This document shows, piece after piece, positions 6,611 to 10,401 of a DNA stretch of 10,401 bases (position 1 is its first letter; each line of letters opens with the position of its first letter). The notes beneath the pieces are model-generated. The model was not told where the DNA came from. It saw only the letters and a list, made by a program, of their open reading frames with translations, and searched no databases. Source of the stretch: JAJYTL01 sp046705265 (GTDB lineage: Bacteria; Pseudomonadota; Alphaproteobacteria; Ferrovibrionales; Ferrovibrionaceae); the NCBI GenBank assembly GCA_046705265.1, contig JBJKQL010000055.1:1-10401 (forward strand), in the 5' to 3' direction. A program made the position numbers and the translations under genes.

Positions 6611-6970
6611 GTGCATCCCAAGACCCATTATGTTTTCACCGCAGCGATGGATGTCGATCACGAGAAGGAAGCGTTGTTCAACGAGGTTTACGACACCGAA
6701 CACATCCCTCTCATTCTGAAAGTGCCGGGCGTCTTGTCCGCGACACGCTGTGTACGCGCGCCGCTCACCATGACCATCGGCGGAGAGACCAAGACCATGA
6801 TCACGGAGGGCGAGCCGAAATATAGTGCCATCTACGAACTGGAAAGCGCCGATGTGCTGACCAGCGCTGCCTGGGCGCAGGCGGTGGATCAAGGCCGGTG
6901 GCCGAGCCAAGTCAGACCGTACACGCGGAACCGTCGTCACACGCTGCATAAGGTGATGCAAACGCCCTGA
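6611..6970 (+). CDS. small dimeric alpha-beta barrel protein (DUF4286/EthD-like)
   Basis: A 119-residue soluble protein with a GTG start at 6611, supported by GAGGA (6600-6604) six bases upstream. It has the pattern of small ferredoxin-fold barrels: a first strand YVFTAAMDV, a helix with NEVYDTEHIPLIL (24-36), VPGVLSATR (38-46), then YSAIYELESADVL (71-83) and a terminal helix/strand. The E-H-x-P after the helix resembles DUF4286 and EthD-like proteins, which dimerise and may bind small aromatic or acyl ligands; the function is not known. It sits 41 bases behind the SDR gene, and the pair may act on one compound. No catalytic residue can be assigned. The insert 51-70 (PLTMTIGGETKTM and following) is longer than in minimal members. 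Confidence 0.7.
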   Translation: MHPKTHYVFTAAMDVDHEKEALFNEVYDTEHIPLILKVPGVLSATRCVRAPLTMTIGGETKTMITEGEPKYSAIYELESADVLTSAAWAQAVDQGRWPSQVRPYTRNRRHTLHKVMQTP

Positions 6971-7073
6971 GCGAGACGGTCACAAGAACATTACCACCCT
7001 TCGGCGGTTGATTTGGTGCGCCCGCGACCAACATGGAGCTTCATAAAGACGAATCGAGGAGCCAAAAGGCTGG

Positions 7074-7820
7074 ATGAGCATGGCATTTCCCAGCAGGAAC
7101 GACGGAGCGGTCAGAGTGCAGGACGTATCCTCATGCGAGCAAGACGAAGGTACCTCTTGTAAACCCCAACCATCTTCAATTCCGACGTCATGGGCCACGT
7201 CCCCAGATCGCGGCGCGCTGATCCGGGAGGCATTTCGGCTCGAATGGGCCACTGTCGCGTGGGAACTTATCGAAGCCAGCGTCGCCATTGGTGCGGCTGT
7301 CGCCGCCGGCAGCGTCACCCTCATGGCATTCGGGATCGATTCCTTCATCGAGCTCGCTTCAGCGGGGGTGCTGATTTGGCGCCTCACGGTCGAGTTGCAG
7401 CGCGGCGAGATATTTTCCGAACGCACCGAGCGCGCCGCGAGCCGCATCGCCGGCGGGTTGTTGTTCGCTTTGGCCGCCTACGTTGTCGCGGCCGCAGGCT
7501 GGTCTCTCTGGACGCACCATCGCGCAGCGACATCGTTTTCCGGCTTGGCGATTGCTTTGCTGGCCATGCCGATCATGACCGTCTTGGCACGGCGAAAGAT
7601 AGCCGTCGCCACCAAGCTCAGAAGCCGCGCAATGCGCGCCGATGCTGTCGAGGGCATCACCTGCGGCTGGCTGTCGCTCGCCGTCGTGTTGGGGCTGGTC
7701 GCGAACCTGATGCTCGGCATGTGGTGGGTGGACGCCACGACCGCCCTTGTGATCGTCGGGCTGATCGTCAAAGAAGGGCGCGAGGCTTGGCGCGGCGAGG
7801 AATGCTGCGATAACGATTAA
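7074..7820 (+). CDS. CDF-family cation transporter, membrane domain only
   Basis: A 248-residue inner-membrane protein with six predicted spans (about 58-80, 82-104, 126-148, 153-172, 196-214 and 216-233). It resembles the transmembrane part of cation diffusion facilitators: FGIDSFIELAS (86-96) in span 2 and MRADAVEG (187-194) before span 5 carry acidic residues at the positions of the metal site (D89, E93, D190, E193). Typical CDFs also have a cytoplasmic metal-sensing C-terminal domain; here the protein ends right after span 6 with EECCDND. A Cys-containing tail (CEQDEGTSC, 21-29) precedes the conserved part. The ATG at 7074 has AAAAGG just upstream; ATG 7080 is an alternative. Zn, Fe, Mn or Cd transport is possible, but the missing Asp/His residues make metal choice unclear. 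It lies 103 bases after the barrel gene, probably separately expressed. Confidence 0.8.
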   Translation: MSMAFPSRNDGAVRVQDVSSCEQDEGTSCKPQPSSIPTSWATSPDRGALIREAFRLEWATVAWELIEASVAIGAAVAAGSVTLMAFGIDSFIELASAGVLIWRLTVELQRGEIFSERTERAASRIAGGLLFALAAYVVAAAGWSLWTHHRAATSFSGLAIALLAMPIMTVLARRKIAVATKLRSRAMRADAVEGITCGWLSLAVVLGLVANLMLGMWWVDATTALVIVGLIVKEGREAWRGEECCDND

Positions 7821-7905
7821 GCAGTTGCGCCGACCAATATTGACGCTCTGACACCCCGGCTAACAACATCAAGATGCCTTGGCGCGAATGGGGCACGACG
7901 TCACT

Positions 7906-7931
7906 GCGCAAAATCGGGGGCTCCCGCCGAT
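7906..7931 (-). terminator. intrinsic terminator of the secreted-protein gene
   Basis: Read on the minus strand directly after the TAG stop at 7933-7935, ATCGG-c-GGG-AG-CCC-CCGAT forms an eight-pair GC-rich stem with one bulged C, followed by TTTTG. Position and shape fit a rho-independent terminator for the leftward gene, though the T-run is short. Confidence 0.6.
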
Positions 7932-7932
7932 A

Positions 7933-8355
7933 CTACTGGACACAGTACGGTAGCGAGGGCGCGTGAAGCTTATGCCGCTCGCACCAACCAGGCACCTTCG
8001 TTTTTGCCGCAGTTGCCGCAGGTGCAGCGGGCCCAGGAGCCGCGTCCCGCGAAGCGGGGTTCGTCTCTGGTATCGCGGCTAGAGGGTAAAGTCCGTTCGC
8101 CTTGGGCGCGGGTGTGGGGTTCACGGCAGCCGGATTGACGGAGGAAGGGGCTGTGGCGATCGGCCCGGGGGGTAACTGTGCGGGAACTTCGCGCCACGCC
8201 ACATTGCAGCGAGAAACCGTGGGATAATAGCCCGCAGGGTTCGCGCAGTAATACCAGACGGAGGCAGCCTGTGCCGGATGGCCCGGAAGCGTTAGGGCCA
8301 AACCAGCCATTATCAAGGCGGCGGCCAATGCCAAAGTCGATTTCGGAAACCCCAT
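7933..8355 (-). CDS. small secreted four-cysteine protein
   Basis: A 140-residue exported protein. The N-terminus is a standard signal peptide (basic FPK, then ALAAALIMAGLALTL, then a GHPAQA cleavage site near residue 30). The mature part starts SVWYYCANPAGYYPTVSRC (residues 32-50), a motif in small periplasmic proteins of Rhizobiales, with W..VP after it. A Pro/Ala-rich linker follows (about 59-121), then a short tail with two further cysteines (WCERHK, PYC). The four cysteines could form two disulfides. The second of two adjacent ATGs (8355) is chosen because GGAGG (8360-8364) is four bases from it and only one base from 8358. The gene converges on the CDF-like transporter gene and is followed by its own terminator. 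Function unknown. Confidence 0.8.
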   Translation of the reverse strand: MGFPKSTLALAAALIMAGLALTLPGHPAQAASVWYYCANPAGYYPTVSRCNVAWREVPAQLPPGPIATAPSSVNPAAVNPTPAPKANGLYPLAAIPETNPASRDAAPGPAAPAATAAKTKVPGWCERHKLHAPSLPYCVQ

Positions 8356-8493
8356 CATCCCTCCGCTCGGTCTCTTCCCACTTCAATACCACGCCACCGC
8401 AATCGACACAGGGCAAGCGTGAACCTTCGACAAGACGATTTCTGCAACAGATTAACGCCCCGAAGCTCATATACCTAGTGTTCTGATTCCGAC

Positions 8494-8526
8494 ATTCGCT
8501 GCCCTCGACTTCGGCTGACAGCGAAT
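8494..8526. repeat. 8-bp inverted repeat
   Basis: ATTCGCTG (8494-8501) and CAGCGAAT (8519-8526) are perfect inverted arms around 17 bases. It lies between the secreted-protein gene and the 8695-8832 relic, beside one copy of the CTAG-containing 8-mer. It may be a structured RNA element or the end of a decayed mobile element. Confidence 0.4.
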
Positions 8527-8656
8527 TTCGCAGTCGATAAGAACGCCAATGCTTCCTCGCCCGCTCGTAGACCGCTTCCTTGGTTCGAATTCTATGGGGG
8601 ACACAATGGACAAGCAGTTTTTCCTTGTTAAATGCACGTTGTTGAGGCTGTTGGAA

Positions 8657-8673
8657 AATCACTCGAAGTGATT
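8657..8673. terminator. bidirectional terminator-like hairpin
   Basis: AATCACT-CGA-AGTGATT is a perfect inverted repeat with seven-base arms. On the minus strand TTTTCC overlaps and follows it; on the plus strand GGTTTTAA follows. It lies 21 bases beyond the stop codon of the leftward open fragment ending at 8695, where a terminator would be expected. The stem is only moderately GC-rich, so strength is uncertain. Confidence 0.5.
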
Positions 8674-8694
8674 GGTTTTAAGGAATCGCTGTAC

Positions 8695-8832
8695 CTAGTG
8701 TCCGTCGCTTTCCCGGCTTAGCTGGTCACCCGGCTCCAGCAGACGACCAACGAACCAAAGGTACCCCACAGCCGCTGGCTCTTTCCATGGATTGTCCGCC
8801 TCGTCCCGGTGCGTTACCCGAACTGAACAGGC
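8695..8832 (-). pseudogene. 45-codon 3' gene relic (unrecognised)
   Basis: The frame lies between a TGA at 8833-8835 and a TAG at 8695-8697 and contains no ATG, GTG or TTG start in its first 20 codons. Yet its codon choice and composition look coding: THRDEADNPWKEPAAVGYLW followed by FVGRLLEPGDQLSRESDGH. A terminator-like hairpin follows the stop by 21 bases. This pattern fits the C-terminal remnant of a gene that lost its 5' part or suffered a frameshift or stop. I do not recognise the family. It could also be a chance open frame. Confidence 0.35.
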
Positions 8833-8968
8833 TCAAATCCGTGAGCACGAGCCGGACACCGCCATACTCTGGCGATCAAAGGAGTGTCTTTGGGCATGCG
8901 GGAGAGCAGAGTGGCAACGAATTGGTGGCCTGAGATGGGCAACTCGCGACCGCTACGTCCATAGCCAG

Positions 8969-9217
8969 TTAGAGCTGGTAGGAAGCCGGGTACTTTCTCA
9001 ATATTGCTCTAAGGGCCAGTCTTTCGTGCACCGGCACGGATGGATCGCGCGATACCTTCACGATCTGAGGCAAACGCCGAATGATTTCCTTGCGCGCTCG
9101 GGCCCGCACGGGCGCGGGCTTAGTCGGATTTTCGGCGGCTTCCACGGTAGCGATAAGAACCGTCGTAAATGCTTTCCGAAGCCATCTCGCCGATTCAACT
9201 TCATCGTCGCTCGACAC
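8969..9217 (-). CDS. hypothetical small basic helical protein
   Basis: An 82-residue frame starting at GTG 9217, with GGAGAAGG a few bases upstream. It begins SSDDEVESARWLRKAF after the start residue, is alternately acidic and basic, and ends in RKYPASYQL. The region RARARKEIIRRLPQIVKVSR and the following HERLALRAILRKY look like amphipathic helices. There is no signal peptide, membrane span or known motif. Codon choice is G/C-rich at third positions but not strikingly so. It lies in the gene-poor region, in the same direction as the small gene at 9524-9781. It may be a real small protein, a fragment of a larger one, or a chance frame. Confidence 0.4.
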   Translation of the reverse strand: MSSDDEVESARWLRKAFTTVLIATVEAAENPTKPAPVRARARKEIIRRLPQIVKVSRDPSVPVHERLALRAILRKYPASYQL

Positions 9218-9523
9218 GACCTTCTCTCCCGCGTTCCCGAAATCGCAACGGGTCACCAAGCATCGCCTCCGCAACCTCCGACGTACGTCCGACCGCACGC
9301 CAATGCGCCAAGTACTGCCCCGAGTGGAACCAACGGCATGATGCCCACCGCATCGTGACCGCAGGCGCCCCCAAGATCGCGACCATCAATGATCTTGCCG
9401 TCTTCACGCCGAAAACAGTGACCGCGTCTCCGGCGATCATGGCGATGGAATGTCCCCAACATTCGCCGCGCGACGCGCGAATTTGCGCAATGCTTCGGCT
9501 GAGATCAAGGTTAGGCGCGCCGT
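9218..9523. other. stretch without an assignable gene
   Basis: Two overlapping leftward frames are open here (9201-9575 and 9253-9462), both with plausible codon use, so neither can be preferred. The second has a hydrophobic stretch, GIMPLVPLGAVLGALACG, that could be a membrane helix. No known motif or clear ribosome-binding site supports either. Confidence 0.3.
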
Positions 9524-9781
9524 TTAGTCGGCGGACGGCGCTAACAAACGGGCGGCCCAGGCAACCTGGCGCCAAAACAACGCATCTTCCCAGTGGCCAA
9601 CCGCATCATGGGCATGAGCGCGCTGGTCCATAATGGACACCGCCTGGGTTCCAAGCTCTGCAACCATTTCTTTGGCGGTGATGATCGCGTCGCTGATGCT
9701 CATGTTCTTACGTTGAGACAGCTGCAGTAATTCTAATAAAATATCCCAGGACTTGGTATACACGGCGATTGGGCGCGACAT
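9524..9781 (-). CDS. hypothetical small helical protein
   Basis: An 85-residue soluble, probably all-helical protein starting MSRPIAVYTKSWDILLELLQ and ending AWAARLLAPSAD. Codon use looks genuine (GAC, GCG, ATC, GTG, GCC dominate after a short AT-rich patch of TTA codons near residues 15-18). His and Trp are frequent (HAHDAVGHWEDALFWRQVAW), a pattern that may bind metal but matches no motif I know. The ATG at 9781 is preferred because the sequence becomes protein-like there; ATG 9832 or TTG 9838 would add a Cys-containing stretch. No good ribosome-binding site is seen for any of them. The chosen start codon lies in a small inverted repeat. Function unknown. Confidence 0.55.
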   Translation of the reverse strand: MSRPIAVYTKSWDILLELLQLSQRKNMSISDAIITAKEMVAELGTQAVSIMDQRAHAHDAVGHWEDALFWRQVAWAARLLAPSAD

Positions 9782-9789
9782 TTTGTCGC
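9775..9789. repeat. inverted repeat containing the start codon at 9781
   Basis: On the plus strand GCGACA-TTT-TGTCGC is a perfect repeat with six-base arms and a three-base centre. On the minus-strand mRNA it would place the ATG at 9781 at the loop edge of a hairpin, which could limit translation. It could equally be a DNA operator or chance. Confidence 0.35.
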
Positions 9790-10049
9790 ATGGTGCGCAC
9801 TCAAAAATCAGGACTCCAGACGAGAGAACCATGCGCAAGGGCAGGAAGACCCTAAGGCATGCACCGAATCGTCGTCAAAGGCTCCTCCTCACAAACAGCG
9901 CGCAGGCCGTCATATTCTCGTACCTTCGACTAGGTAACGTCCTCGCCGCGCGGCGCAGGAGTATTCTCTACTGATCTGGTGGAATATAGCCTCTGCCTAT
10001 AATGTGCCCCTCGGCCGGGGAAGCCAACCTCCGATCTCCCGCCTCGCAG

Positions 10050-10084
10050 CCCGAGCCTCAGCGGCTTCACGCCAGCGGCTCGGG
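10050..10084. repeat. 8-bp GC-rich inverted repeat
   Basis: CCCGAGCC (10050-10057) and GGCTCGGG (10077-10084) are perfect inverted arms around 19 bases, with a possible inner GCG/CGC pairing. There is no T-run on either side. Possible roles are a structured non-coding RNA, a regulator site or a repeat-element remnant. Confidence 0.4.
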
Positions 10085-10140
10085 ATACCACAGGGACGGC
10101 CGTCATTGGGCGCCCGATCACCTATTTCGCTTTCGGCAGT

Positions 10141-10164
10141 TAAAAGCCCCGTCTGCAAAGACGG
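10141..10164 (-). terminator. intrinsic terminator of the cytochrome gene
   Basis: Nine bases past the TAG stop of the leftward cytochrome gene, CCGTCT-TTGC-AGACGG forms a stem, followed by GGC and TTTTA on the minus strand. On the plus strand the same stem is followed by CTGTTT, so it might act in both directions. Its placement supports 10174 as the true gene end. Confidence 0.65.
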
Positions 10165-10173
10165 CTGTTTGCG

Positions 10174-10401
10174 CTACCGGAATTGCTTGCCCATCACCGA
10201 ACCCTTGGAGAGGGCGGTCAGATAAACAACCAGATCGGTCATCTGGCGGCTGTCATAAGCAGGCGGGTTGCCTCGCAGACCACCCTTTATGCAATGGACG
10301 ATCTGTTGTTCCAGCGTCACGATGCGCTGTCGTCTCGGATTGAAGTGTGGAAACTGCGCGGCGGCGCCAACAAGGCTCGGGAGCGTGGCTCCGCTCGGCA
10401 A
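10174..10401 (-). CDS. c-type cytochrome of the SoxA/TsdA type, C-terminal part (runs off the right edge)
   Basis: Seventy-five codons are visible, with the 5' part beyond the window. The segment GAAAQFPHFNPRRQRIVTLE, then QQIVHCI, GNPPAYDSRQMTDLVVYLTA and LSKG, resembles the region after the first heme of SoxA/TsdA-type periplasmic cytochromes, where a conserved Cys follows the L-E-Q-x-I helix and a P-x-x-Y-D-S/E-S motif precedes the last helix. The CxxCH heme site would lie further upstream, outside the window. The protein stops 12 residues after LSKG, and a terminator follows at once, so it is probably a short cytochrome with one such domain rather than a full two-domain SoxA or TsdA. A role as electron carrier, perhaps in sulfur-compound oxidation, is inferred. 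Confidence 0.75.
   Translation of the reverse strand: MPSGATLPSLVGAAAQFPHFNPRRQRIVTLEQQIVHCIKGGLRGNPPAYDSRQMTDLVVYLTALSKGSVMGKQFR

Larger units (their letters stand above)
8359..8968. other. gene-poor stretch with relics and hairpins
   Basis: No convincing complete gene was found. It holds the leader of the secreted-protein gene, an eight-base inverted repeat (8494-8526), a 25-codon rightward frame starting at 8594 (MGDTMDKQFFLVK) that ends within the hairpin at 8657-8673, and an open leftward fragment (8695-8832). Long frames crossing this stretch in other phases have no family resemblance. Confidence 0.5.
9782..10173. other. intergenic stretch with hairpins, no convincing gene
   Basis: The only rightward candidate is a 48-codon basic frame from ATG 9831 (MRKGRKTLRHAPNRRQRLLL) with a weak GAGAG upstream; it is not supported further. 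The stretch also carries the third copy of the CTAG-containing 8-mer (9929-9936), a large hairpin (10050-10084) and the terminator at 10141-10164. Confidence 0.45.

Noticed and set aside
6993..7008. ACCACC-CTTC-GGCGGT hairpin after the barrel-protein gene
   Set aside because: The stem has an internal mismatch and only TTGATTT follows, so it is too weak to call a terminator.
7970..8662. A 230-codon leftward open frame across the secreted-protein gene and its leader
   Set aside because: Most of it overlaps the secreted-protein gene in another frame of the same strand, which has a signal peptide, ribosome-binding site and family motif. The translation is Arg/Ser/Gly/Cys-rich with no domain pattern, typical of a shadow frame in GC-rich DNA.
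8792..9358. A 188-codon rightward open frame
   Set aside because: It is antisense to the small leftward candidates and to the gene relic, has no ribosome-binding site, and its composition (many R, S, H, W) resembles a chance frame.
9201..9575. A 124-codon leftward open frame between the two small genes
   Set aside because: It overlaps another equally open leftward frame and the start of the 8969-9217 candidate, with no ribosome-binding site or motif to decide in its favour.
8359..10173. Search for tRNA genes, CRISPR-like repeats, toxin-antitoxin pairs or a transposase in the gene-poor part
   Set aside because: No cloverleaf arms, no regularly spaced repeats and no recognisable transposase or toxin motifs were found by reading; the small repeats present are not regularly spaced.

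Overview
The window looks like chromosomal DNA of an alphaproteobacterium, most likely a Hyphomicrobiales (Rhizobiales) relative. The reasons are a homospermidine synthase of the Blastochloris/Bradyrhizobium type, a cysteine-free FixK-like Crp/Fnr regulator with a matching FNR-type box, a small secreted Cys protein of a type common in that order, and GC-rich codon use. The genus cannot be fixed from the sequence.

Left part (1-2762): a monooxygenase-like DUF4188 protein and a hydroxypyruvate isomerase (hyi) read rightward. A YcbL-type metallo-beta-lactamase-fold hydrolase reads leftward and converges on them. A strong ribosome-binding site without a gene lies in the gap between hyi and the hydrolase.

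Middle (2763-4047): a divergent pair. A small leftward protein (86 aa) resembles only the dimerization/histidine-phosphotransfer helices of a sensor kinase. A rightward Crp/Fnr regulator faces away from it. The shared spacer holds an excellent FNR/FixK half-site pair and a GC-rich perfect hairpin. This is the most interesting regulatory arrangement in the window.

Central-right (4278-7820): a rightward run of homospermidine synthase, a short-chain dehydrogenase, a dimeric alpha-beta-barrel protein and a membrane-only CDF-like cation transporter. The first three are probably co-transcribed. A 9-bp inverted repeat covers the stop codon of the synthase gene. The CDF-like gene converges on a leftward gene for a small secreted four-cysteine protein that has its own terminator.

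Right part (8359-10401): gene-poor. It holds two small leftward hypothetical genes, a 45-codon open fragment followed by a terminator-like hairpin that looks like a gene relic, several inverted repeats, three copies of an 8-mer containing CTAG, and the C-terminal end of a SoxA/TsdA-type c-type cytochrome that runs off the right edge.

No rRNA, tRNA, CRISPR array, complete insertion sequence or obvious defence system was found. Most genes belong to recognisable families. What is less ordinary is their arrangement and the small, poorly known proteins.
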